A program made the translations under genes and the position numbers. A stretch of 64,000 nt of DNA from contig NZ_UYXQ01000018.1 of assembly GCF_900624995.1 (NCBI RefSeq), positions 1-64,000 on the forward strand, written 5' to 3'. How positions within the stretch are numbered: the stretch's first letter is position 1; the number at the start of each line of letters is the position of its first letter. The notes beneath the pieces are model-generated. The model saw nothing but the letters and a program-made list of their open reading frames with translations, did no database searches and had not been told where the DNA came from. Origin of the DNA: Pseudomonas antarctica. Its GTDB lineage: Bacteria; Pseudomonadota; Gammaproteobacteria; Pseudomonadales; Pseudomonadaceae. This document shows, in pieces, positions 7,972 through 17,062 of this stretch.

Positions 7972-9270
7972 ATGAAAGCACTCGTTATCGCCTCCCTGGC
8001 GCTCTTGAGCAGTTGCTCGGTGAGTGCCGCTGAAACCGACCTGATCAAGCAGGGCGAATACCTGGCCCGCGCCGGTGACTGCGTGGCCTGCCACACCGCC
8101 AAGGGGGGCAAGCCCTTCGCTGGCGGCCTGCCGATGGAAACCCCGATCGGCGTGATCTACTCCACCAACATCACCCCGGACACGACCGGCCTGGGCGACT
8201 ACAGCTTCGAAGACTTCGACAAAGCCGTGCGCCATGGCGTCGCCAAGAACGGTAGTACGCTTTACCCGGCGATGCCCTACCCGTCTTACGCACGTGTCAG
8301 CGACAGCGACATGCAGGCGTTGTATGCGTACTTCATGAAGGGTGTTGAGCCGGTCGCCCAAGCGAACAAGGACAGCGATATTCCTTGGCCCCTGAGCATG
8401 CGCTGGCCGTTGGCGGCCTGGCGGTGGATGTTTGCGCCGACAGTGCAAGAGCATCCGGCACAAGCGGCTGTCGATCCGGTGGTCAGCCGTGGTGCGTATT
8501 TGGTTGAAGGCCTCGGCCACTGTGGCGCCTGCCACACGCCGCGCGCGCTGACCATGCAGGAAAAAGCCCTGAGTGCCACTGACGGCAACGCCTTCCTGTC
8601 CGGCAGCGCGCCGTTGGAAGGCTGGATCGCGAAAAGCCTGCGTGGCGACCACAAGGACGGCCTCGGCAGCTGGAGCGAGGAGCAGTTGGTGCAATTCCTC
8701 AAGACTGGCCGCAGTGACCGCAGCGCGGTGTTTGGCGGCATGAGCGATGTGGTGGTGCACAGCATGCAGTACATGTCCCAGGAGGACCTGACCGCTATCG
8801 CCCGTTACCTCAAAAGCCTGCCGGCGGTGGACCCTAAAGATCAGCCGCACCAGTACGACAAACAGGTGGCCGAGGCGCTGTGGAAAGGTGACGACAGCAA
8901 GCCGGGCGCGTCGGTGTACATCGACAACTGCGCGGCCTGCCACCGTACCGACGGCCATGGCTATACGCGGGTGTTCCCGGCACTGGCGGGTAACCCGGTG
9001 TTGCAGACGGCAGATGCTACGTCGCTGATCAACATTGTGTTGAACGGCGGCACCTTGCCGGCCACCCACACGGCACCCTCGACGTTCACCATGCCGGCAT
9101 TCGCGTGGCGGTTGTCGGACCAGGAAGTGGCGGATGTGGTCAGTTTCGTCCGTGGCAGCTGGGGCAATAAGGGCGCGCCGGTAAAAGCCAGCGACGTGGC
9201 GGACCTGCGCAAGAGTGATAGGCGCCCCCCTTCGGGCGACGACCTGGGCCAAGTGACGCAAAAGCACTAA
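7972..9270 (+). CDS. Triheme cytochrome c subunit of the dehydrogenase complex
   Basis: A 432-residue secreted protein with three CxxCH heme sites: CVACH at residues 37-41, CGACH at 184-188 and CAACH at 320-324. A signal peptide covers about the first 20 residues. It matches the cytochrome subunit of gluconate 2-dehydrogenase and alcohol dehydrogenases, passing electrons from the flavoprotein to ubiquinone in the inner membrane. I preferred the ATG at 7972 over 7966 because AAGGAG (7958-7963) is then eight bases away. It is the last gene of the three-gene operon. Confidence 0.88.
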   Translation: MKALVIASLALLSSCSVSAAETDLIKQGEYLARAGDCVACHTAKGGKPFAGGLPMETPIGVIYSTNITPDTTGLGDYSFEDFDKAVRHGVAKNGSTLYPAMPYPSYARVSDSDMQALYAYFMKGVEPVAQANKDSDIPWPLSMRWPLAAWRWMFAPTVQEHPAQAAVDPVVSRGAYLVEGLGHCGACHTPRALTMQEKALSATDGNAFLSGSAPLEGWIAKSLRGDHKDGLGSWSEEQLVQFLKTGRSDRSAVFGGMSDVVVHSMQYMSQEDLTAIARYLKSLPAVDPKDQPHQYDKQVAEALWKGDDSKPGASVYIDNCAACHRTDGHGYTRVFPALAGNPVLQTADATSLINIVLNGGTLPATHTAPSTFTMPAFAWRLSDQEVADVVSFVRGSWGNKGAPVKASDVADLRKSDRRPPSGDDLGQVTQKH

Positions 9271-9318
9271 TCCTATGCCCGCCGCCAAACGGCACTGGTC
9301 ATAACGATGACGCCTCTA

Positions 9319-9338
9319 TACTGTACATAAAAACAGTA
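9319..9338. promoter_or_regulatory. LexA (SOS) box
   Basis: The 20-base sequence is TACTGT-N8-ACAGTA and contains the full CTGT-N8-ACAG core, with an AT-rich spacer, matching the E. coli/Pseudomonas LexA consensus. It ends 13 bases before the ATG of the radical SAM gene, so LexA bound here would block transcription start. Confidence 0.85.
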
Positions 9339-9351
9339 TCGAGGCGTTTTC

Positions 9352-10410
9352 ATGTCTACACCTCTGCCGCCCCGTGGCCGGGGCACGGCTACCAACCTGC
9401 ATAACCGCTTTGCGCCTACCGTCAGCGTGGCCGAGGACGACGGTTGGTTCCAGGAAGTGCCGCCGACCCAGGGCACTGAAGTGCGTATCGAAACGGCCAA
9501 GAGCATCATCACCCGCAATAACTCGCCGGACTTGCCGTTTGATCGCTCGATCAACCCCTATCGCGGCTGCGAGCACGGGTGCATCTACTGCTACGCGCGG
9601 CCCAGCCATGCCTATTGGGATATGTCGCCGGGGCTGGATTTCGAAACCAAACTGATCGCCAAGACCAATGCCGCCGATGTGCTGGAACAACAGCTGTCGA
9701 AGCCGGGCTATGTGTGTGCGCCGATCAACCTGGGCTCCAATACCGACCCGTACCAGCCCATCGAGCGCGAATACAAGATCACCCGGCAAACCCTCGAAGT
9801 GCTGCTGCGCTACCGCCATCCGGTGACCATCATCACCAAGGGCTCGCTGATTTTGCGCGATCTCGACCTGCTGACCGAGCTGGCCCGGCAACGGCTGGTG
9901 GCGGTGATGATCAGCCTTACCAGCCTGGACGACGAGCTCAAGCGCATCCTGGAACCGCGCACGGCGGCGCCCAAGGCGCGGTTGCGGGCGATTCGGGTGA
10001 TGCGTGAGGCCGGCATCCCGGTGGGCGTGCTGTGCTCGCCGATGATTCCCATGATCAACGACAGTGAGCTGGAAAGTCTGCTGACTGAGGCCCACGCTGC
10101 CGGTGCACAAAGTGCGGCCTACATGATGCTGCGCCTGCCGCTGGAGGTGGCGCCGTTGTTCGAGGCGTGGCTGGCGGCGCATTACCCGCAGCGTGCGGCC
10201 CATGTGATGAGCCTGGTGCGCCAGGTGCGCGGTGGTGAGGTGTACGACAGCCGCTTCGGTGTGCGGATGCGGGGTGAGGGGCCGTTCGCCGATCTGTTGG
10301 CGCAACGCTTCAGCAAGGCGATCAAGCGCTTGGGGCTTAATCGTCGGGAAGGGTTTAATCTGGATTGCACGGCGTTTTGCCCACCGGGCAGGCAGATGGC
10401 ATTGTTGTAG
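9352..10410 (+). CDS. PA0069-family radical SAM protein, SOS-regulated
   Basis: A 352-residue protein with the radical SAM cluster motif C-x3-C-x2-C in C-E-H-G-C-I-Y-C (about residues 74-81), which binds a [4Fe-4S] cluster and S-adenosylmethionine. It is related to the SPL (spore photoproduct lyase)-like radical SAM group, but the substrate is not known. The perfect LexA box just upstream implies induction by DNA damage and so a repair-related role, which is inference. I recall PA0069 being listed among LexA targets in P. aeruginosa. It stands alone, with non-related genes on both sides. Confidence 0.85.
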   Translation: MSTPLPPRGRGTATNLHNRFAPTVSVAEDDGWFQEVPPTQGTEVRIETAKSIITRNNSPDLPFDRSINPYRGCEHGCIYCYARPSHAYWDMSPGLDFETKLIAKTNAADVLEQQLSKPGYVCAPINLGSNTDPYQPIEREYKITRQTLEVLLRYRHPVTIITKGSLILRDLDLLTELARQRLVAVMISLTSLDDELKRILEPRTAAPKARLRAIRVMREAGIPVGVLCSPMIPMINDSELESLLTEAHAAGAQSAAYMMLRLPLEVAPLFEAWLAAHYPQRAAHVMSLVRQVRGGEVYDSRFGVRMRGEGPFADLLAQRFSKAIKRLGLNRREGFNLDCTAFCPPGRQMALL

Positions 10411-10638
10411 ACTAATGAGGAAATGCGCGGAATTTCTGTAGGAATAGTCGCGTTTTGATATCACTGAAACCCGCGATCTAGAGCGGTTCATTCAGTTTCA
10501 GTTAAGTTTCGGCGGTTACCTTGTTCAACGAGTGACTGGCGGGTCGAAGACTCGGTCTTTGGCGTTTTACAACTATTCCACTGACCAAGCGTCGAATTGA
10601 CCTGAACGCTCTCCCTGCCTTAATCAAGAGGATGAATC

Positions 10639-11370
10639 ATGAGTGACAAGGATAAACAGCCGTTGGCTGCGTCGGCTTCAGCCTCTCACGAGGCGGAGTC
10701 CGCCGATGCAGCGCTAAAGCACATCGTTGACGGCTTTTTGCATTTCCATCACGACGTCTTCCCCGAGCAGGAAGCACTCTTCAAGAAACTCGCCACGGCC
10801 CAGAGCCCACGGGCGATGTTCATCACCTGCGCCGATTCGCGCATCGTGCCGGAGCTGATCACCCAAAGCTCCCCCGGCGACCTGTTCGTGACCCGTAACG
10901 TCGGCAACGTGGTGCCGCCCTACGGCCAGATGAACGGTGGTGTTTCCACGGCCATCGAGTACGCGGTACTCGCGTTGGGTGTGCAGCACATCATCGTGTG
11001 CGGGCATTCCGATTGCGGTGCCATGCGCGCGGTACTCAACCCCCAGAGCCTGGAAAAGATGCCGACGGTGCGGGCGTGGCTGCGCCACGCCGAGGTCGCC
11101 AAGTCCATGGTCGAGGACAACTGCGACTGCGCCAATGAAGGCGAGAGCATGAAGGTGTTGACCGAAGAAAACGTCATCGCCCAGTTGCAGCATTTGCGCA
11201 CCCACCCTTCCGTGGCTTCGCGCATGGCCAATGGTCAGTTGTTTATCCATGGTTGGATCTACAACATCGAGACCAGTGAAATCCGCGCTTACGATGCGGA
11301 TCAAGCGGCGTTCCGACCGCTGAGCGGCGACGGGCCAATCCCTTGCGCGACGCCTAAAGCGCGCTTCTAA
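10639..11370 (+). CDS. Beta-class carbonic anhydrase
   Basis: A 243-residue cytoplasmic enzyme interconverting CO2 and bicarbonate. The zinc ligands are visible: Cys64 and the Asp66-Arg68 dyad in C-A-D-S-R, then His123 and Cys126 in H-S-D-C-G. Length and order fit the beta class and the PA0102 (psCA1) position next to a SulP transporter and the cox genes. The SulP gene starts 85 bases downstream on the same strand, so the pair is probably one operon for bicarbonate supply and transport. Confidence 0.92.
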   Translation: MSDKDKQPLAASASASHEAESADAALKHIVDGFLHFHHDVFPEQEALFKKLATAQSPRAMFITCADSRIVPELITQSSPGDLFVTRNVGNVVPPYGQMNGGVSTAIEYAVLALGVQHIIVCGHSDCGAMRAVLNPQSLEKMPTVRAWLRHAEVAKSMVEDNCDCANEGESMKVLTEENVIAQLQHLRTHPSVASRMANGQLFIHGWIYNIETSEIRAYDADQAAFRPLSGDGPIPCATPKARF

Positions 11371-11455
11371 AACACTTCCCTGCCGGGTAATGCGGTGGCT
11401 GCCATGGATGCAGCCAGGCTTTGCCGCGCCCGGCGAATGCCTCGGGAGAGTCATC

Positions 11456-12997
11456 ATGCGTGCTGCTCAATTGAAAGCTGTATTGCCGCGGGAGCTGCTC
11501 GCCTCCGTGGTTGTGTTTCTGGTTGCCTTGCCCTTGTGCATGGGCATCGCGATTGCTTCCGGTATGCCGCCGGCCAAAGGGCTGCTCACCGGGATTATCG
11601 GTGGTTTGGTGGTGGGCTGGCTGGCAGGCTCGCCGCTTCAGGTCAGCGGCCCTGCGGCGGGCTTGGCGGTGTTGGTGTTCGAGCTGGTGCGCCAGCACGG
11701 GATGATGATGCTCGGGCCGATCCTGCTGTTGGCGGGGTTCCTGCAACTGGTGGCTGGGCGTTTACGCCTGGGCTGCTGGTTCCGTGTCACAGCGCCGGCG
11801 GTGGTGTACGGCATGCTGGCCGGGATCGGCGTGTTGATTGTGCTGTCCCAGGTGCATGTGATGCTCGACGGCGCGCCCAAGCCTTCGGGGCTGGATAACC
11901 TGGCGGGCTTTCCGGCGGCACTGATCGAGGCGATTCCAACCCTCGGCGGTGGCCTTGGCTGGCAAGCCGGGTTGCTCGGCTTATCGACGATGCTGGTGAT
12001 GTACCTGTGGGATAAATTCCGCCCGCAAAAGCTGCGCTTCGTGCCCGGTGCCTTGTTGGGCGTGGGGTTGGCGACGGTCACCAGTCTGATGCTGGCGTTG
12101 CAGGTCAAACGCGTGGAAGTTCCGGAAAACCTCGCGGACGCCATCGACTGGCTGCGCCCCGGCGACCTGCTGAACCTGGCCGATCCGCAGCTGTTGATCG
12201 CCGCGTTCGCCGTGGCGTTTATCGCCAGCGCTGAAACCCTGCTATCTGCCGCAGCGGTTGACCGCATGCACAGCGGCCAGCGCTCTGACTTCGACAAGGA
12301 ATTGTCAGCTCAAGGTGTGGGCAACATGCTCTGCGGTTTGGTGGGCGCCCTGCCGATGACCGGCGTGATCGTACGCAGCTCGGCTAACGTGCAGGCCGGT
12401 GCGACCACGCGCTTGTCGGCGATGTTCCACGGTGTGTGGCTGCTCGGGTTCGTGCTGCTGCTGTCGAGTGTGCTGCAAAGCATTCCGGTGGCGAGCCTGG
12501 CGGGTGTGCTGGTGTACACCGGGATCAAGCTGGTGGACGTGAAAGCATTCCGAGCGCTGGGCCGCTATGGGCGGATGCCGATGTTCACCTACGCCGCAAC
12601 GGCGTTGGCGATTATCTTTACCGACCTGCTGACCGGCGTGTTGGTGGGCTTCGGGCTGACGTTGGTCAAACTCGCCTTCAAGGCGTCGCGACTGAAAATC
12701 AGCCTGATCGACCTGCCCCAGGACGGTGAGATGGAGTTGCGTCTGACCGGTGCGGCGACCTTCCTGAAAGTGCCGGCGCTGACCCAAGTGCTGTCCTCGG
12801 TACCTGCGGGGACCACGTTGCATGTGCCGCTGAGCAACCTGAGTTACATCGACCATTCCTGCCTGGAGTTGCTGGAGGAATGGGGCCGGGCCAATGCGGC
12901 CAAGGGCTCGAAGCTGATGATTGAGGCGCGCGGGTTGAAGCGCCGGCTGGAAGGCCGGGTGCGCACGACGGTGGGGATTGGTTCGGCCCCTGTCTGA
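11456..12997 (+). CDS. SulP-family inorganic anion (probable bicarbonate) transporter
   Basis: A 513-residue inner-membrane protein with about 10-12 hydrophobic segments up to residue 415 and a C-terminal STAS domain (about 420-505). The conserved early segment G-I-A-I-A-S-G-M-P-P-A-K-G is typical of SulP proteins. The family carries sulfate, bicarbonate or dicarboxylates; the adjoining carbonic anhydrase gene makes bicarbonate the likeliest substrate. ATG 11456 was chosen because it follows CGGGAGAG and starts just before the first membrane segment. Confidence 0.85.
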   Translation: MRAAQLKAVLPRELLASVVVFLVALPLCMGIAIASGMPPAKGLLTGIIGGLVVGWLAGSPLQVSGPAAGLAVLVFELVRQHGMMMLGPILLLAGFLQLVAGRLRLGCWFRVTAPAVVYGMLAGIGVLIVLSQVHVMLDGAPKPSGLDNLAGFPAALIEAIPTLGGGLGWQAGLLGLSTMLVMYLWDKFRPQKLRFVPGALLGVGLATVTSLMLALQVKRVEVPENLADAIDWLRPGDLLNLADPQLLIAAFAVAFIASAETLLSAAAVDRMHSGQRSDFDKELSAQGVGNMLCGLVGALPMTGVIVRSSANVQAGATTRLSAMFHGVWLLGFVLLLSSVLQSIPVASLAGVLVYTGIKLVDVKAFRALGRYGRMPMFTYAATALAIIFTDLLTGVLVGFGLTLVKLAFKASRLKISLIDLPQDGEMELRLTGAATFLKVPALTQVLSSVPAGTTLHVPLSNLSYIDHSCLELLEEWGRANAAKGSKLMIEARGLKRRLEGRVRTTVGIGSAPV

Positions 12998-13011
12998 GCA
13001 CCCCAAAACAA

Positions 13012-13104
13012 TGTGGGAGCCGGGCTTGCCCGCGATGAGGGAGTGTCAGTCAACACATTAGCTGATTGACCCACTGCCATCGCGGGCAAGCCCGGCTCCC
13101 ACAT
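13012..13104. repeat. REP pair (inverted, 93 bp)
   Basis: TGTGGGAGCCGGGCTTGCCC at the left end is answered by its reverse complement at the right end, forming a long imperfect palindrome with an inner variable segment. This is the usual Pseudomonas extragenic palindrome, here between the convergent SulP and PA0104-type genes, where it can end transcription from both sides. Confidence 0.85.
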
Positions 13105-13128
13105 TTGGCTCTGCGTCCGGTCGGAAGT

Positions 13129-13776
13129 TTAAGCGGGCTGATCCAGCGCCAACTCAACCCCCAGCTGCCGCGACAGGCACGGCCAGCGCTTCCACGCGGC
13201 TTCCGTTTCCGGGCTTTTCAGCTGTTCGCGATACGCCTCGACCGACTCCAGCGCAAAGCTGTCTTCGTTGAGCATCTCATCTACCGCCAAGTGCACGGCT
13301 TCATCCAACTGGTTGGCGAATGCTTCGCCGATCAGTTGATGAGCAATCAAGTTGGCCACGGTGGTGTCCGCCGGAATCAACGGCTGGCCGAAATGCTTGA
13401 TATACAGATCGTTGACCTCCTCCACTAAACGGTGAGCCAGGTAAGCCTCATCCAGCAGTCCATCGAGGCCTTCGTGGCCGGCGAGGATCGCGGGCGGTTG
13501 CAGGAAGAAATGCTCTGCGATTTTCAGCACCGGCTTGATCTGGCTCTCGATGCCGGCTTCGCGGGCCACGTCATTGGCGGCTTCGAGCAAGTCCGGGACA
13601 AGTTCGATGTAGGCGGTAACAAAGCGGGTCATGACAATGTTGCGATCACCGTCAGCCAGGGAAATGGCTGAATGCAGGTGCGGCAATTGTTTTTCCAGTT
13701 GCTGGGCAAGCTGGCCGGTGCTGGCTTCGTGTTGATGGGCACGGGAAATCTGCTCGCGCAATGCGGCGGTGTTCAT
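13129..13776 (-). CDS. Conserved hypothetical protein (PA0104-like)
   Basis: A 215-residue soluble, acidic, mostly helical protein without signal peptide or membrane segment. I do not recognise a domain. It occupies the PA0104 position, between the SulP gene and coxB, and is divergent from coxB. I used ATG 13776 (M-N-T-A-A-L-R-E-Q) because the extra N-terminal residues from 13818 are not protein-like. No function can be given. Confidence 0.75.
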   Translation of the reverse strand: MNTAALREQISRAHQHEASTGQLAQQLEKQLPHLHSAISLADGDRNIVMTRFVTAYIELVPDLLEAANDVAREAGIESQIKPVLKIAEHFFLQPPAILAGHEGLDGLLDEAYLAHRLVEEVNDLYIKHFGQPLIPADTTVANLIAHQLIGEAFANQLDEAVHLAVDEMLNEDSFALESVEAYREQLKSPETEAAWKRWPCLSRQLGVELALDQPA

Positions 13777-14145
13777 GAAGGCTCCAGTGAAACAGGCGTA
13801 AGAAAAGGGAAAGGACAAGGTAGCTCGTTTATACGAGAGCCTAAGATGCGTTTGTCATAATTATTTCATGGTTATGTGTTTGCGTTATATCGAATTGCCA
13901 TCGTTCGTCGGATAAACGTTTGCGGCCCCGTATTTATTAGGCCCGCCTGTCTGTTTTTGCTCATTTGCCCCTACACGTTGCGGGGTTGGTACGGCTGTCT
14001 ATACTCGGTTTTGTACGCAATTAGCTGATGACGCCCAACTGCATGAAGCAGGCAAGGCTTGGCGGTTGTAAGCAGTATGGAAGCCGCTCCCTTCGCCGCA
14101 GGTGCAAACCGGCGGGATAACAAGAAACATAAAGGGGAACCCGCA
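13777..14145. other. Intergenic region with the cox operon promoter and leader
   Basis: A 369-base gap between the divergent PA0104-like gene and coxB. The part near 13850-13940 is AT-rich. A promoter is seen at 13978-14005, leaving a leader of about 135 bases before coxB. No open frame in it looks like a gene. Confidence 0.6.
13978..14005 (+). promoter_or_regulatory. Probable sigma-S/sigma-70 promoter of the cox operon
   Basis: TTGCGG (13978-13983), a 16-base spacer and TATACT (14000-14005). The -10 is preceded by C (CTATACT), the form favoured by RpoS. The aa3-type oxidase of P. aeruginosa is reported to be RpoS-dependent, which agrees, but the start site here is only predicted. Confidence 0.5.
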
Positions 14146-15273
14146 ATGACGCGACATCCACACGTTTGGATGGGCCTACTGTTGTGGTCAGTATTCGGCC
14201 AGGCGCACGCCGCCTGGACAACGAATATGACGCCAGGGGCTACTGAAGTCAGTCACGCCGTATTTGACCTGCACATGACCATTTTCTGGATCTGTGTGGT
14301 GATCGGCATTGTCGTGTTTGGCGCGATGTTCTGGTCAATGATCCTGCACCGTCGGTCCACGGGCCAGGTGGCGGCCAAGTTTCACGAGAGCACCACCGTG
14401 GAAATCCTCTGGACCGTGGTGCCGTTGCTGATCCTCGTGGCCATGGCCATTCCGGCGACCAAGACCCTGATCAACATCTACGACAGCACCGAGTCGGATA
14501 TCGACATTCAGGTCACAGGCTATCAGTGGAAGTGGCATTACAAATACCTGGGCCAGGACGTGGAGTTCTTCAGCAACCTGGCCACGCCCGCCGAGCAGAT
14601 CCATAACCAGGCCGTCAAAGGCGAGCATTACCTGTTGGAGGTCGATCAGCCGCTGGTGCTGCCGGTAGGGGCCAAAGTGCGCTTCCTGGTGACGGCTGCC
14701 GACGTTATCCACTCGTGGTGGGTGCCGGCCTTTGCGGTCAAGCGCGACGCCATACCCGGCTTCGTCAACGAGGCCTGGACTCGGGTCGAGAAACCCGGCA
14801 TCTACCGTGGCCAGTGCGCCGAATTGTGCGGCAAGGACCACGGCTTCATGCCGATTGTGGTCGAGGTCAAATCCAAGGCCGACTACGACACCTGGCTCGG
14901 CGAGCGCAAGGCAGAAGCGGCCAAGCTCAAGGAGCTGACCTCCAAAGAGTGGACGCTCGAAGAGCTGGTGGCGCGTGGCGACAAGGTCTACCACACCACC
15001 TGCGTGGCTTGTCACCAGGCAGAAGGCCAAGGCTTGCCGCCGATGTTCCCGGCGCTCAAAGGCTCGCCGATTGCCCTCGGGCCCAAGGAAGACCACCTGC
15101 ACCGCGTGTACTTCGGCAAGCCCGGCACCGCGATGGCAGCCTTCGGCAAACAGCTATCGGAAGTGGATATCGCCGCCGTAGTGACTTACGAGCGCAACGC
15201 CTGGGGCAACAACAAAGGCGACATGGTCACGCCTAAAGACGTGCTGGCCATCAAGCAGGCGCAAAGCAAATGA
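14146..15273 (+). CDS. coxB: Cytochrome c oxidase subunit II with fused cytochrome c domain (caa3 type)
   Basis: A 375-residue subunit II. It has a signal peptide, two membrane segments, a cupredoxin domain with the CuA motif C-A-E-L-C-G-K-D-H-G-F-M, the aromatic Y-Q-W-K-W electron-entry segment and a C-terminal cytochrome c domain with one CVACH site. The fused heme domain makes this a caa3-type oxidase. ATG 14146, preceded by AAAGGGGAA, starts directly at the signal peptide. It is the first gene of the oxidase operon and passes electrons from cytochrome c to subunit I. Confidence 0.95.
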   Translation: MTRHPHVWMGLLLWSVFGQAHAAWTTNMTPGATEVSHAVFDLHMTIFWICVVIGIVVFGAMFWSMILHRRSTGQVAAKFHESTTVEILWTVVPLLILVAMAIPATKTLINIYDSTESDIDIQVTGYQWKWHYKYLGQDVEFFSNLATPAEQIHNQAVKGEHYLLEVDQPLVLPVGAKVRFLVTAADVIHSWWVPAFAVKRDAIPGFVNEAWTRVEKPGIYRGQCAELCGKDHGFMPIVVEVKSKADYDTWLGERKAEAAKLKELTSKEWTLEELVARGDKVYHTTCVACHQAEGQGLPPMFPALKGSPIALGPKEDHLHRVYFGKPGTAMAAFGKQLSEVDIAAVVTYERNAWGNNKGDMVTPKDVLAIKQAQSK

Positions 15274-15331
15274 CAGCCTTTACTGCGTATGCCACGAACC
15301 GCCTCGCCCACTCGCCTGCAGGAGAACGGCC

Positions 15332-16918
15332 ATGAGCACTGTGATCGATGACCATGGTCACACCGACCATGCCCACGGCCCCGCCAAAGGCCTGATGCGC
15401 TGGGTGCTGACCACCAACCACAAAGACATCGGCACGCTGTACCTGTGGTTCGCCTTCACCATGTTCCTGCTTGGCGGCTCGTTCGCCATGGTGATTCGCG
15501 CCGAACTGTTCCAGCCCGGCCTGCAAATCGTGCAGCCGGCCTTCTTCAACCAGATGACCACCATGCACGGGTTGATCATGGTGTTCGGCGCGGTGATGCC
15601 GGCCTTCGTCGGCCTGGCCAACTGGATGATCCCGCTGATGATCGGCGCGCCGGACATGGCCCTGCCGCGCATGAACAACTTTAGCTTCTGGCTGCTGCCG
15701 GCGGCGTTCCTGCTGCTGGTCTCCACCTTGTTCGCCCCGGGCGGCGGGCCGAATTTCGGCTGGACCTTCTACGCCCCGCTCTCCACCACCTACGCGCCGG
15801 AAAGCGTGACGTTCTTTATCTTCGCCATCCACCTGATGGGCATCAGTTCGATCATGGGCGCGATCAACGTGGTCGCGACCATTCTCAACCTGCGTGCACC
15901 GGGCATGACCCTGATGAAAATGCCGCTGTTCGTGTGGACCTGGCTGATCACGGCCTTCCTGCTGATCGCGGTAATGCCGGTGCTGGCCGGCTGCGTGACC
16001 ATGATGCTGATGGACATCCACTTCGGCACCAGCTTCTTCAGTGCAGCCGGCGGCGGTGACCCCGTGCTGTTCCAGCACGTGTTCTGGTTCTTCGGCCACC
16101 CCGAGGTGTACATCATGATCCTGCCGGCCTTCGGCGCCGTCAGCTCGATCATCCCGACCTTTTCACGCAAGCCGCTGTTCGGCTACACCTCGATGGTTTA
16201 CGCCACGGCGAGTATCGCGTTCCTGTCGTTCATCGTGTGGGCGCACCACATGTTCGTGGTCGGCATTCCCTTGGTGGGCGAGCTGTTCTTCATGTACGCC
16301 ACGCTGCTGATCGCCGTGCCGACGGGCGTGAAGGTGTTCAACTGGGTGAGCACCATGTGGCAAGGCTCGCTGACCTTCGAGACGCCGATGCTGTTTGCCG
16401 TGGCCTTCGTGATCCTGTTCACCATCGGTGGCTTCTCCGGGCTGATGCTGGCGATTGCCCCAGCGGACTTCCAGTACCACGACACCTACTTTGTGGTGGC
16501 GCATTTCCATTACGTACTGGTGCCCGGGGCGATCTTTGGCATCTTCGCCTCGGCCTACTACTGGCTGCCGAAATGGACCGGCCACATGTACGACGAAACC
16601 CTGGGCAAGCTGCACTTCTGGCTGTCCTTCGTGGGCATGAACATGGCGTTCTTCCCGATGCACTTTGTGGGGTTGGCCGGCATGCCGCGCCGGGTGCCGG
16701 ACTACAACCTGCAGTTCGCCGACTTCAATATGGTCTCCTCGATTGGCGCGTTCATGTTTGGCGCCACGCAGATCTTCTTCCTGTTCATCGTCATCAAATG
16801 CATCCGCGGCGGCCCGCCAGCCCCGGCTAAACCGTGGGATGGTGCCGAAGGTTTGGAATGGAGCATTCCCTCGCCTGCGCCATACCACACGTTCACCACG
16901 CCGCCGGAGGTCAAGTGA
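15332..16918 (+). CDS. coxA: Cytochrome c oxidase subunit I
   Basis: A 528-residue heme-copper oxidase subunit with 12 membrane segments. The CuB/active-site motif H-P-E-V-Y supplies the His-Tyr crosslink; W-A-H-H-M and H-F-H-Y-V supply the other CuB and heme ligands. The K- and D-channel regions are typical of A-type oxidases. It reduces O2 to water and pumps protons in the inner membrane. It is followed by a REP pair before the next operon gene. Confidence 0.96.
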   Translation: MSTVIDDHGHTDHAHGPAKGLMRWVLTTNHKDIGTLYLWFAFTMFLLGGSFAMVIRAELFQPGLQIVQPAFFNQMTTMHGLIMVFGAVMPAFVGLANWMIPLMIGAPDMALPRMNNFSFWLLPAAFLLLVSTLFAPGGGPNFGWTFYAPLSTTYAPESVTFFIFAIHLMGISSIMGAINVVATILNLRAPGMTLMKMPLFVWTWLITAFLLIAVMPVLAGCVTMMLMDIHFGTSFFSAAGGGDPVLFQHVFWFFGHPEVYIMILPAFGAVSSIIPTFSRKPLFGYTSMVYATASIAFLSFIVWAHHMFVVGIPLVGELFFMYATLLIAVPTGVKVFNWVSTMWQGSLTFETPMLFAVAFVILFTIGGFSGLMLAIAPADFQYHDTYFVVAHFHYVLVPGAIFGIFASAYYWLPKWTGHMYDETLGKLHFWLSFVGMNMAFFPMHFVGLAGMPRRVPDYNLQFADFNMVSSIGAFMFGATQIFFLFIVIKCIRGGPPAPAKPWDGAEGLEWSIPSPAPYHTFTTPPEVK

Positions 16919-16947
16919 ACACTCTGGCGCAGGCTGCCTGGTTCTCC

Positions 16948-17038
16948 TGTGGGAGCTGGCTTGCCTGCGATAGCGGTGTGTCAGTCGCCGAATCTATCAA
17001 CTGCCAGACCCTCATCGCAGGCAAGCCAGCGCCCACAG
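16948..17038. repeat. REP pair inside the cox operon (91 bp)
   Basis: TGTGGGAGCTGGCTTGCCTG is answered by CAGGCAAGCCAGCGCCCACA. It lies between coxA and the cox11 gene, in the same orientation as a transcript would cross it, so it probably tunes mRNA stability or differential expression rather than ending transcription. Confidence 0.85.
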
Positions 17039-17062
17039 AAAGTCAAAAGCGGGGTGGCTGCC

